Source: Chryseobacterium daecheongense (GTDB lineage Bacteria > Bacteroidota > Bacteroidia > Flavobacteriales > Weeksellaceae). Taken from it: DNA of 64,000 bases. The stretch spans positions 2,852,001 through 2,916,000 of the forward strand of contig CP115858.1 in the NCBI GenBank assembly GCA_027920525.1, written 5' to 3'. Below the pieces are notes generated by a model. That model did no database searches. It was not told the origin of the DNA and saw only the letters and a program-made list of their open reading frames with translations. This document shows, piece by piece, positions 34,632 to 42,862 of the stretch. Every line of letters starts with the position of its first letter. Position 1 is the stretch's first letter. The translations under genes were made by a program, and so were the position numbers.

Positions 34632-35582
34632 ATGGATAAAATACCTAGTGTAGACCTGCGTGATTTCCTTTCGGACAACCCGGAACGCAAACAGAAATTT
34701 GTAAATGAAATCGGAAAAGCTTACGAAGAAATTGGTTTTGTTGCTCTAAAAGGGCACTTCCTTGATGACCAGTTGGTAAGCAATCTTTATGGAGAGGTAA
34801 AAAACTTTTTTGATCTTCCTACGGAAACAAAACAGAAGTATGAAATTCCCGGAATCGGAGGACAAAGAGGTTATGTAGGATTTGGTAAAGAAACCGCGAA
34901 AGGTTTCAAAAAAGGAGACTTAAAAGAATTTTGGCATTTCGGGCAATATGTGTCTGATGATTCCAAATACAAAACGGAGTATCCGGACAATGTTATCGTT
35001 GAAGAACTTCCGGAATTCAACAAAGTAGGTAAAGAAACATACCAGATGCTTGAAAAAACAGGAAAATATGTTCTGAGAGCTCTGGCATTATATCTTGGTC
35101 TGGATGAATTTTATTTTGATGATAAAATAGCAGAAGGAAACTCTATTTTACGACCTATCCATTATCCACCAATCACCCAGGAACCGGATGATGCTGTAAG
35201 AGCTGCGGCTCATGGTGACATCAACCTGATCACCCTTCTGATGGGTTCTCAGGGGAAGGGACTTCAGGTCCAAAACCACGACGGCGAATGGATTGACGCT
35301 ATTGCGGAACCGGATGAACTGATGATCAATGTAGGAGATATGCTTTCAAGGCATACAAACAACAAATTAAAATCTACTATTCACAGAGTGGTAAATCCAC
35401 CAAGGGAATTGTGGGGGACTTCAAGATACTCGATTCCTTTTTTTATGCATCCGGTAAGTGGGATGTCTCTGAATTGTCTTGAAAATTGTATAGATGAAAA
35501 CAATCCGAAATTGTACGAAGATACGACTGCCGGAGAATTCTTACATGAAAGACTGATTGAGCTCGGATTAATTAAAAAATAA
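34632..35582 (+). CDS. Fe(II)/2-oxoglutarate dioxygenase of the isopenicillin N synthase family
   Basis: 316 aa. An N-terminal DIOX_N region (VDLRDFLSDNPERKQKF) leads into a jelly-roll with the HxD...H iron site: AAHGDINL and, about 55 residues later, STIHRVVNPP. The RxS 2-oxoglutarate motif is SRYSIPF. Bacterial members are widespread with few known substrates, and nothing nearby indicates one. It is soluble. The next gene (75 bp on) is a small leader peptide gene, but whether the enzyme modifies it is speculation. Confidence 0.88.
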   Translation: MDKIPSVDLRDFLSDNPERKQKFVNEIGKAYEEIGFVALKGHFLDDQLVSNLYGEVKNFFDLPTETKQKYEIPGIGGQRGYVGFGKETAKGFKKGDLKEFWHFGQYVSDDSKYKTEYPDNVIVEELPEFNKVGKETYQMLEKTGKYVLRALALYLGLDEFYFDDKIAEGNSILRPIHYPPITQEPDDAVRAAAHGDINLITLLMGSQGKGLQVQNHDGEWIDAIAEPDELMINVGDMLSRHTNNKLKSTIHRVVNPPRELWGTSRYSIPFFMHPVSGMSLNCLENCIDENNPKLYEDTTAGEFLHERLIELGLIKK

Positions 35583-35657
35583 TCTATATTTTTAATTTTT
35601 TCATTTCGAATTTTAATTATATATTTACTTTAGTGTCAAATTTTTAATTAAAACAAT

Positions 35658-35813
35658 ATGAAAAACTTAAAAAAACTAAACAACAGCCAATTAAAAGCAA
35701 TTTCAGGAGCCGGGATCAAACCTGTAGAAGAATTCTGCATGTATTACTGTAACGGAGTTGTTATCTGTGCAACCTGCAGTGATGATTTCAAGTGTCCTGT
35801 TGATTCAATGTAA
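35658..35813 (+). CDS. Bacteriocin-like 51-aa Cys-rich peptide with GG-type leader
   Basis: A complete ORF too small for many gene callers: 51 aa, ATG 35658, TAA 35811. The N-terminal MKNLKKLNNSQLKAISGAG has the layout of double-glycine leaders (charged, then LxxIxG[A/G]). The remaining 32 residues contain five cysteines (27, 31, 37, 40, 46), including CMYYC and CATC. Related Chryseobacterium peptides are annotated as 'bacteriocin-like'. I see no C39 peptidase/ABC exporter or immunity gene in the window, so processing must be in trans or the gene is an orphan. It has its own strong terminator. Activity is unknown; the leader identification is by pattern. Confidence 0.75.
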   Translation: MKNLKKLNNSQLKAISGAGIKPVEEFCMYYCNGVVICATCSDDFKCPVDSM

Positions 35814-35832
35814 TTGAAATTAAAAGTCATAA

Positions 35833-35866
35833 AAAACCGCTCCATAAATGGAGCGGTTTTGTTTTT
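35833..35866. terminator. Strong bidirectional terminator
   Basis: 12-bp stem AAAACCGCTCCA / TGGAGCGGTTTT with loop TAAA and a T-run. It serves the small peptide gene and abuts the convergent radical SAM gene. Confidence 0.92.
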
Positions 35867-36913
35867 CTATTCAAATAGCCTCAGTTGCTGCTCTTTTGTT
35901 CCGGTGAAGTTTTTTGTAGATAGTTTAGGAAATTCTTTTCCATCAAAATACTTTTTCCTGCCAATTTTAAAAGTATTATGGATCATCTCAGCGATATTCC
36001 CCTCTCCTTTTTGCCTTTCAAAATACCTTTTATCTCCTAATTTTCCGCCCCTCATGGAACGTATAAGATTAAGGACCTTTTGTGCCCTGTCAGGAAAACT
36101 GGCTTCTATCCATCTCACAAAAACAGGCTCTACCGTATCATTCAGCCTTACCAGGGTATAACCAAAGCTTTGCGCCCCTGCTTCAGAAATTGTTTTTAAA
36201 ATATGTAATGGTTCATCACTATTGAGTCCCGGAATAATTGGGGCCACCATCACATTAACAGGGATCTTATGCTGCGACAGAACTTCTATTGCCTTTAATT
36301 TATTATTCGCGGAACTGGTCCTCGGTTCCATCTTTCGCCGCAATTCTTCATTGATGGTTGGAATACTCAGAGAGACAGAAACCAGGTTTTGTTCTGCCAT
36401 AGGCTGCAAGAGATCGAGATCACGTAACACCAATGCATTTTTTGTTAAAACATTGACAGGATGTCTGTAATCGAGACAAACTTTCAGAAGCTGTCTTGTA
36501 ATCTCAAATTGTCTTTCAGCAGGTTGATAACAGTCAGTATTGCCCGAAAGTAAAATCGGAGCTGCCTGATATCCTCTTTTTTGGAAAAATTTTTCCAGCA
36601 ATTGTGGAGCATTTTTCTTTACCATGATCTTCCGTTCAAAATCAATTCCTGCGCTATATCCCCAATATTCATGAGTGGGCCGCGCAAAGCAATACGCACA
36701 TCCATGCTCACATCCCTGATAAGGATTCATTGAATACTCCATTGGAAGATCTTCACTTTTCACCTGATTAACAATTGTCTTGGGAAAAACTTCAGTGAAA
36801 GATGTTTTTATTGTTTCGAAATCTTCATCTTCAGGCTCAAAGGTATACCTGTCGAAACGATTGATTACATTTCGCTGAGCTCCCTGACCTTTTATGATAT
36901 TTTCGTTCTGCAT
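35867..36913 (-). CDS. Radical SAM protein, PA0069 family
   Basis: 348 aa. The cluster motif is CEHGCAYCFARPTHEYWGY, i.e. CxxxCxYC with the family-typical ARPTHEY extension, followed by an S-adenosylmethionine-binding barrel with LSGNTDCYQPAER and PRTSSANNKLKAIEVL. This is the PA0069/Rv2578c-like group, of unknown substrate. The enzyme is cytoplasmic and stands alone, convergent with the small peptide gene. Confidence 0.88.
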   Translation of the reverse strand: MQNENIIKGQGAQRNVINRFDRYTFEPEDEDFETIKTSFTEVFPKTIVNQVKSEDLPMEYSMNPYQGCEHGCAYCFARPTHEYWGYSAGIDFERKIMVKKNAPQLLEKFFQKRGYQAAPILLSGNTDCYQPAERQFEITRQLLKVCLDYRHPVNVLTKNALVLRDLDLLQPMAEQNLVSVSLSIPTINEELRRKMEPRTSSANNKLKAIEVLSQHKIPVNVMVAPIIPGLNSDEPLHILKTISEAGAQSFGYTLVRLNDTVEPVFVRWIEASFPDRAQKVLNLIRSMRGGKLGDKRYFERQKGEGNIAEMIHNTFKIGRKKYFDGKEFPKLSTKNFTGTKEQQLRLFE

Positions 36914-37033
36914 CCTGATGTAAAATTAGATGGCTTTGATCAAAAAGTAATGAGTTTTAACACTAAAGTTTTCCACAAAAAAACCGACCCCTTTACAGGC
37001 GCCGGTTTTAACATAATTAGATATATTGTTTTA

Positions 37034-37228
37034 CTACTTCATTGCATAAAATTCGACACCATGATATTCATCTTCATGATCCTTTCCATCAAAGTGTCTG
37101 TGATAATCTGAATAATAATCACTGTATTTTTTATCTTTTTTATTTAAAATCTTTTTTATTCCTAAGAAACTTAATACTGCCAAAAGTCCTACACCTCCTG
37201 CCAATAAAACTCCAATTTCCTTTTTCAT
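37034..37228 (-). CDS. Small single-span membrane protein, unknown
   Basis: 64 aa: one N-terminal hydrophobic helix (IGVLLAGGVGLLAVLSFLGI) and a charged, Tyr/His/Asp-rich tail (SDYYSDYHRHFDGKDHEDEYH). A tail rich in His, Asp and Glu could bind metal; that is a guess. It stands alone, divergent from 37401. There is a normal ATG and good coding appearance, but no family I recognise. Confidence 0.6.
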   Translation of the reverse strand: MKKEIGVLLAGGVGLLAVLSFLGIKKILNKKDKKYSDYYSDYHRHFDGKDHEDEYHGVEFYAMK

Positions 37229-37400
37229 ATTCTGTTCGATTTAATACTTTCACTACAACAAAAAATGTACCTTTTCCATTTTATTCAATTATAAATTTTG
37301 TTAACATTAAAAAAACATTTCAGACGAAGAATATTTTATCCAGGCTACAAAATGATTGATTAATGGTTTAATTATTGTACTAATGTTTAAAAGTATAATT

Positions 37401-37751
37401 ATGGATAATTCAGAAAACATCGACAGAATGACCACATTAAGCCAGGTAATGAAGACCTTGTCAGAAAGAGGTATACAAAGGGAATTCAGAATGAACGAAT
37501 CGAGCGAGATGAAGTTTGAAAATTCAGAAAAAAAATACCAGCCGTCTGATCTCACCATCTTAAAAACTTACCGTTTTGAAGGAGATAGTGCTCCTGATGA
37601 CAATGCAGTTTTATATGTAGTTAAGGATACAGCAGGAAATATCGGAATGATCATAGATTCTTATGGTGCCGACAGCAATTATCCCGGAGAAAAATTTGAT
37701 GAATTTTTAAGAGACATTCCGGTTCAGGAAAGTGACGAATTCAACTTCTAA
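37401..37751 (+). CDS. Conserved-looking hypothetical protein
   Basis: 116 aa from ATG 37401. The frame opens at 37356, but MDNSENIDRMTTL is the more natural start, 18 bp after a TAATG-rich stretch. The sequence contains FRMNESSEMKFENSEK and a C-terminal VLYVVKDTAGNIGMIIDSYGAD, suggesting a small alpha-beta fold, perhaps similar to phosphoribosylpyrophosphate synthetase-annotated orphans of Bacteroidota. I do not assign a function. It is convergent with the DUF748-like gene, with a shared terminator. Confidence 0.7.
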   Translation: MDNSENIDRMTTLSQVMKTLSERGIQREFRMNESSEMKFENSEKKYQPSDLTILKTYRFEGDSAPDDNAVLYVVKDTAGNIGMIIDSYGADSNYPGEKFDEFLRDIPVQESDEFNF

Positions 37752-37763
37752 AATAAATTGATC

Positions 37764-37793
37764 AAGCCCGGAATTATTCTTTTTCGGGCTTTT
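37764..37793. terminator. Convergent terminator at 37.77 kb
   Basis: AAGCCCG / CGGGCTT stem with a 14-nt loop and T-run; it overlaps the 3-prime end of the minus-strand gene. Confidence 0.7.
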
Positions 37794-40434
37794 CCTTTTT
37801 CTTAAAAACATTTTTCAGAAATCCTTTTTTCTTTTCTTCTTCAGCCTGAGGAGGATCTTCTTTTTTTAGTTCTTCCTTATGATCACTTGATACGGTTTGT
37901 TTAATATCCTTAATACTTGTTTTAACATCATTCACTGCCGCAACTGTCTTTTTAACTGCTTTTTTAGCTTTATCCGTATTAACCCCTATCAGCGTTTTCT
38001 TCAGCCCTTCCTGAATCCCTTTCCAGAATAAATTAAAAAAGGATTTGGTAGGATCCCTTTCTACTTTTTCCACTGTTACAGATTCCGGAAACTGCCCAGA
38101 GTTTGATTTGATAAACAAATTCGCTACCGCAGTTAAAAACCCTTTCTTCTCCTTATTCTCTTTATTTAAGATGGCAATTTTCAGATCTTTATGCTTCAGG
38201 TTAAAAGTTCCGCCAAGTCCTGCAGGATTTCCTTTAAAATTGAAAAGCATCTCCTGTATGGTTCCTGTAGCTGTTATATGAAGATATGGCCGGATAAAAG
38301 GATTGATTCCCTGCGCAGGAAGATTAACAGCCTTTCCTGAAATTGTAAAATCATCATGCTGATTGGCGACATCAAAATTCCAGTTGACTCCCAAAGGAGC
38401 CAGGTTCATGAATGAGCAGTCTATTTTAATATGTACCTGGGTAGGTTTTCCTTTCAACTTTGCTGAATTAAGGTTTTTGACATTCATATTAAAGTTACTG
38501 AATGTCAGTTTTCCAGGTCCTGAACTTTCAGGCGTATCTTCTTCATACACCAAAACAGAATTCTTTAAGTCCAGATTATTAATATACATCGGTATTTTTA
38601 TAGACCGAAGCATCCTTGAATACAAAGGTTTTTCTTTTGGATCGTCTGCTGGAATCTTGCTCCTGAAAATATTGGCATCAGCAGATTGAATGACAACATG
38701 GGAAGCATTAATAAATTTATTGCCGGAAAATAAATCCCAATTCCCTTCCGCGGTAATCTGACCCGCTTTCAGATCATACAAATCTCTTTCAACAGGAATC
38801 ATTTTAATAAATTGCGCTCTTGATACAATAGGCTTCATGACAAAGTTACTGATCTGAACTTTGTTTTTACTGACATTCAAAGAAGCAATACTCATGTTAT
38901 AAAACTTCGTCTTGTAAGCAAAGTTTTTTGTCGTAAGCCCATAATCTTTTGCCGTTAATCCAATACCGTCATTATTTGCCTTAGGCTTAAGTTCTATTCC
39001 ATTTATTGTAGCATTCAGATCATTAAAACTTAACGGCTGATTTCCTTTCTCATAAATGATATTTGAGTTTTTTACAATTACCTTTCTTATGATGACAGGA
39101 AACTGAATTCCCTTTATTTCAGATTTCTGCTTTTGAGCGACTTCACGGGTTTTTATTGTACCGTGCACCCCATTCACCAGGATATCTTTAACATCGAGAT
39201 TAAGTTTTTTATCGATAAATTCCCATTTGTTGATATTAAAAGCAACATGGTTCGCCTTAAGATCCATTGATGTTTTTGAATCTGTTGGTAATGCAGTAAT
39301 ATCTCTTATCTCTCCACTCTTTGGGTTTAGTGCAATGCTGCTAACCTTAATATTCTGCTTGCCCGCATAATAAATATTTCTGCCAGAAAAGTTAAAATTT
39401 TTATACCCTACAGGAATAATATTCTCAGCAGACTCTTTATTAAATACAAACTTATTGATATTAAGGTTCAAACTTTGAGCAGACAAAAGTTTATTACCAT
39501 CCGGTTTAATAATCCGTACTTCACCGTTTCTCAATACAACATCTTCGAGGTTCACTTCAAAATTGAAAGGTTTACCTTTTTTTTGGGCCGGAGCTCCGGT
39601 ATCATATACTAGCAATATCGGATCAAGGAGGCTTGCATTAGCAAGAGAAATATTATTTTTCTTTAAAACAACATCCTTAAATTCCATTCTCTGAATGTTG
39701 AACTGGAATAATTTATTTTTCTGGGGATAAAATCTTTTGAACTGATTGATGGTCAATAACGGCAACAGCTTAAAATCTTCTACCCGCATTTGCCCGTTTG
39801 TGGTTGTTATTTTGTTGATTTTTATGGCATAAATATTATCCGGGCGAAAGAAAAAATCTTTTCCTTTGATATCATACCGATCAAACACCACGGGTAATTT
39901 GTCTTCTACAGACTCCTCAGTCATCTGAAGGTTTTCGACAAATAAATTAAACTCCTTAACTCCTACAAACTTTTGTTTTGTGTGTCTGAATACGTTAATG
40001 TTCCCGTTGTTGATCCGTATATTCTCAAACAACACCGGGTTACGCTTCTTTCCTGTCTTTTTATCTATGGGCTTAGCAAGCGTAATATTCAGATTGGGTT
40101 TCACCAACGAAAGATCCTTTGAACTGATCTTCTTATTAAATAAGGCATCATAAATCCCGAATCTACTGATCTTCAAGGTATCTATTGTCCCTTGCAGACC
40201 TATCACATCCGTATTTTGTGGGTTTTTACTATTAACTGTTATTCCTTGGGCCAGGATATTTCCACTTCCCAAATCCACATCGAGCTTCTTGTAGGAAACT
40301 TTATAATCTGTATTGTTCTTGATATATTTAGGAAGCTGGGTTTTAAGCCAGATATTTAATCCGAGGTTAGCCAGCAAAAAAATGACAGCTAATACTCCCA
40401 GGCTAATCAATAGCTTTTTAACCCATTTTTTCAT
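37774..40434 (-). CDS. AsmA/DUF748-like large periplasm-exposed protein
   Basis: 886 aa. One N-terminal membrane anchor (LLISLGVLAVIFLLANLGLN) is followed by a very long beta-rich region with repeated phrases such as ISSKDLSLVKPNLNITL, LKNSVLVYEEDTPES and the GNPAGLGGTFNLKHKDLKI end. This is the appearance of AsmA-like/DUF748 proteins, many of which bridge the envelope for lipid transport. The C-terminus is a Lys/Glu-rich, probably disordered tail (KEELKKEDPPQAEEEKKKG). The gene is monocistronic, 36 bp downstream of the DUF2797 gene on the same strand. The exact role is inferred by similarity of layout. Confidence 0.78.
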   Translation of the reverse strand: MKKWVKKLLISLGVLAVIFLLANLGLNIWLKTQLPKYIKNNTDYKVSYKKLDVDLGSGNILAQGITVNSKNPQNTDVIGLQGTIDTLKISRFGIYDALFNKKISSKDLSLVKPNLNITLAKPIDKKTGKKRNPVLFENIRINNGNINVFRHTKQKFVGVKEFNLFVENLQMTEESVEDKLPVVFDRYDIKGKDFFFRPDNIYAIKINKITTTNGQMRVEDFKLLPLLTINQFKRFYPQKNKLFQFNIQRMEFKDVVLKKNNISLANASLLDPILLVYDTGAPAQKKGKPFNFEVNLEDVVLRNGEVRIIKPDGNKLLSAQSLNLNINKFVFNKESAENIIPVGYKNFNFSGRNIYYAGKQNIKVSSIALNPKSGEIRDITALPTDSKTSMDLKANHVAFNINKWEFIDKKLNLDVKDILVNGVHGTIKTREVAQKQKSEIKGIQFPVIIRKVIVKNSNIIYEKGNQPLSFNDLNATINGIELKPKANNDGIGLTAKDYGLTTKNFAYKTKFYNMSIASLNVSKNKVQISNFVMKPIVSRAQFIKMIPVERDLYDLKAGQITAEGNWDLFSGNKFINASHVVIQSADANIFRSKIPADDPKEKPLYSRMLRSIKIPMYINNLDLKNSVLVYEEDTPESSGPGKLTFSNFNMNVKNLNSAKLKGKPTQVHIKIDCSFMNLAPLGVNWNFDVANQHDDFTISGKAVNLPAQGINPFIRPYLHITATGTIQEMLFNFKGNPAGLGGTFNLKHKDLKIAILNKENKEKKGFLTAVANLFIKSNSGQFPESVTVEKVERDPTKSFFNLFWKGIQEGLKKTLIGVNTDKAKKAVKKTVAAVNDVKTSIKDIKQTVSSDHKEELKKEDPPQAEEEKKKGFLKNVFKKKEKPEKE

Positions 40435-40470
40435 ATTTGTGATTTCAGGTAATTATATCTAAATATAACA

Positions 40471-41268
40471 TTAATTTTTTACACTCAACTCTATTACATA
40501 CCCTTCATGTCCTCTTACATTTATAAAATCTCCTCCCTGGAATCCTAAGTACTGTCCTTTTATCCCGGTTAACTTTCCCGTAAATTCAGGTTTTTTATCC
40601 AGCGTAAATGAGCTGACTTTTTCCGGCTTGTCAAAAGGGTAATCAAATTTCCAAAGTTCTTCTCCTTCACTGTAAAATTTCTGAAAGTCATCAGGAAAAT
40701 ACTGTTTTATTTTCTGCTGAAAATCCGCCAGATCCAGCTCTCCTTCAAAATCATCCTGAAGCATTTTCTTCCAGTTGGTTTTATCCGGTAAATGATCTTT
40801 TAATGCAACTTCTATCATTCCCGCTTCATAGCGGTTTTCCGTCCTGGCAATAGGTAAAGCAAAAGTTGCGCCCTGATCGATCCATCTTGTTGGGATCTGG
40901 GTATTTCGTGTCACTCCTACTTTCACATCTCCTGTATAGGCTAAATATACGGTATGCGGTTGCAGCTGGATTTCTTTTTCTATTTCCAGGTCACGCTCTG
41001 CTACTCCCAAATGAGCGGTTGAAAGTTCGGGACGGATAATAGTGTCACTTGCATATGGGCTTTCAAAAAAGCAGCTTTTGCAGAAACCCATTCTGTATAT
41101 GGGTTTATTTTCTCCACAGTTTACACACTGGAACCCTGTATGTCTTATGGTCAGCTCTTTCCCGAACAATTCATTCATGTGAATAAGGTCCCCGGAAAGA
41201 TTAAGATAGTACTGAATCGGCTGATCATCATAACTCGTCATTTTTAAAATTTGCCCTTGAAACTGCAT
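40471..41268 (-). CDS. DUF2797 protein with zinc ribbon
   Basis: 265 aa. A four-Cys zinc-binding region lies near residues 50-72 (CVNCGENKPIYRMGFCKSC), followed by the DUF2797 core ELSTAHLGVAERDLE, YLAYTGDVKVGVTRN and RWIDQGATFALPIARTENRYEAG. The YLAYTG...KVGVT segment with a later Arg and Glu recalls the GIY-YIG nuclease fold, a resemblance I note without claiming activity. It is soluble. It is upstream of the AsmA-like gene on the same strand. Confidence 0.85.
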   Translation of the reverse strand: MQFQGQILKMTSYDDQPIQYYLNLSGDLIHMNELFGKELTIRHTGFQCVNCGENKPIYRMGFCKSCFFESPYASDTIIRPELSTAHLGVAERDLEIEKEIQLQPHTVYLAYTGDVKVGVTRNTQIPTRWIDQGATFALPIARTENRYEAGMIEVALKDHLPDKTNWKKMLQDDFEGELDLADFQQKIKQYFPDDFQKFYSEGEELWKFDYPFDKPEKVSSFTLDKKPEFTGKLTGIKGQYLGFQGGDFINVRGHEGYVIELSVKN

Positions 41269-41330
41269 ATTAACTTTATATTACTTTTTTAAGTAAATTT
41301 AATGATTATATTTTCAAGTAGTAAATTTTA

Positions 41331-41338
41331 TATTTTTG
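41331..41338 (+). promoter_or_regulatory. Putative -7 element TATTTTTG of the epimerase gene
   Basis: An exact TAnnTTTG match 20 bp before the ATG at 41358. Confidence 0.5.
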
Positions 41339-41357
41339 TGCTAATAAAAAAACACGA

Positions 41358-42380
41358 ATGAGGTATCTTATAACTGGAGGAAGTGGATTTATCGGTTCTC
41401 ATTTGATAGAATCCCTGTTGAAAAATGGACATTCTGTCATAAACGTAGACAACTTTGATAATTTTTATAATTATCAGATAAAAATTAAAAATACATTAGA
41501 ATCTGTAGGTAAAACTTTGGATTTTGATTTTTCAGATAAGGAAAATGATATTAAAAATTTAATTATCACCACTCAGTCAGATAATTACACACTGTATTTC
41601 CAGGATATCAGACATAAAAATAAACTTGAAGAAATATTCCGCAATCATAAGATTGACATGGTTATTCACCTTGCTGCACTTGCCGGCGTGCGTCCTTCTA
41701 TAGAAAAACCTCTTGAATACGAAGAAGTGAATGTAAAAGGAACAATGAATCTTTGGGAGCTGTGTAATGAGTTCAACATTAAAAAGTTTATTTGCGCCTC
41801 TTCTTCAAGCGTTTACGGAAACAACACCAAGATTCCTTTTTCAGAAACAGATAACGTAGACAATCCTATTTCCCCTTATGCTGCTACCAAAAAGTGCTGT
41901 GAGATCCTCGGACATGTTTACCATCATCTTTATGATATCGATATGATACAACTTCGGTTTTTTACGGTGTACGGTCCCAGACAAAGACCCGATTTGGCGA
42001 TACATAAGTTTACCCGATTAATTTCTGAAAACCAGGAAATTCCTTATTATGGTGATGGAAATACAGCGAGAGACTATACCTATATCGATGATATTATCGA
42101 TGGCATTATTAAATCGATCCATTATCTGGAAAAAAACACCAAAGTATACGAGATCATCAACCTGGGAGAAAGTGAAGTCATCTGTTTATCAGACATGCTT
42201 TCTGCCATAGAAAAAGCACTTGGTAAAACGGCGTCAAAGAAAATGCTGCCGATGCAACCCGGAGATGTCATAAAAACCAATGCAGATATTACAAAAGCCC
42301 GGACATTAATTGGCTACAAACCAGCCACAGACTTCCAAAATGGCATAAAAAAATTTATGGAATGGTTTTTGAGAAAATGA
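41358..42380 (+). CDS. NAD-dependent nucleotide-sugar epimerase (UDP-glucuronate/UDP-glucose 4-epimerase type)
   Basis: 340 aa, extended SDR. The Rossmann motif is TGGSGFIGSHL near the N-terminus, the Asp that follows the second strand is INVDNFDNFY, and the catalytic site is SPYAATK. The segment RFFTVYGPRQRPDLAIHKF and YGDGNTARDYTYIDDI are typical of the UDP-glucuronate 4-epimerase subgroup. It makes sugar precursors for surface polysaccharide. No glycosyltransferases are nearby, so the pathway cannot be fixed. It is monocistronic. Confidence 0.88.
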   Translation: MRYLITGGSGFIGSHLIESLLKNGHSVINVDNFDNFYNYQIKIKNTLESVGKTLDFDFSDKENDIKNLIITTQSDNYTLYFQDIRHKNKLEEIFRNHKIDMVIHLAALAGVRPSIEKPLEYEEVNVKGTMNLWELCNEFNIKKFICASSSSVYGNNTKIPFSETDNVDNPISPYAATKKCCEILGHVYHHLYDIDMIQLRFFTVYGPRQRPDLAIHKFTRLISENQEIPYYGDGNTARDYTYIDDIIDGIIKSIHYLEKNTKVYEIINLGESEVICLSDMLSAIEKALGKTASKKMLPMQPGDVIKTNADITKARTLIGYKPATDFQNGIKKFMEWFLRK

Positions 42381-42496
42381 CAACAAGTAAGTTGCAGGCA
42401 TCCTTATATAAAGGGAATAACGCCTGTAGTGAACAAAAGTTAATAAAAAGAATTGAAAATCAGGTATAAAAAAGTTTATTATATAACCTATTTTTA

Positions 42497-42504
42497 TACT
42501 TTTG
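42497..42504 (+). promoter_or_regulatory. Putative -7 element TACTTTTG of the DUF2795 gene
   Basis: An exact TAnnTTTG match 19 bp before the ATG at 42524. Confidence 0.5.
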
Positions 42505-42523
42505 CAAAAAAAATAGAAAAATT

Positions 42524-42745
42524 ATGTACTGGACATTAGAATTAGCTTCGTATTTAAGTGACGCACCTTGGCCAATGACAAAAGCAGAGCTTATTGATTA
42601 TGCAATCAGAACTGGTGCCCCAATGGAAGTAGTGGAAAACCTTCAGGCTATTGAAGATGAAGGAGAAATTTATGACGCCATTGATGAGATCTGGAGTGAC
42701 TATCCTACTGATGAGGATTACCTTTGGAATGAAGACGAATATTAA
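42524..42745 (+). CDS. DUF2795 small acidic protein
   Basis: 73 aa: MYWTLELASYLSDAPWPMTKAEL resembles the DUF2795 helical domain (PWPATKAELI), followed by IRTGAPMEVVENLQ and an acidic tail (DEDYLWNEDEY). Soluble, probably nucleic-acid- or protein-binding; the role is not known. It is monocistronic with its own terminator. It has a normal coding appearance and is likely highly expressed. Confidence 0.85.
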   Translation: MYWTLELASYLSDAPWPMTKAELIDYAIRTGAPMEVVENLQAIEDEGEIYDAIDEIWSDYPTDEDYLWNEDEY

Positions 42746-42750
42746 ACTGT

Positions 42751-42785
42751 AAAAGGCTTTAAGCTCTGTGTTTAAAGCTTTTTTA
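42751..42785 (+). terminator. Terminator after DUF2795 gene
   Basis: Imperfect stem AAAAGGCTTTAA / TTTAAAGCTTTT with one bulge, then T-run. Confidence 0.6.
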
Positions 42786-42862
42786 GATATATCATAAGCA
42801 CCCGCTAAGGTGTAATAATTAAAATGCTCAAGGCTTAAGTTTTGAGCCTAAATCAAAATTTT

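Noticed and set aside
37042..37359. Plus-strand 105-aa frame
   Set aside because: It runs antisense to the small membrane protein at 37034-37228 and has no coding-like composition.
42842..42862. TTG start of secA at 42842
   Set aside because: The ATG at 42863 gives the family-typical N-terminus [10 protein letters not shown].
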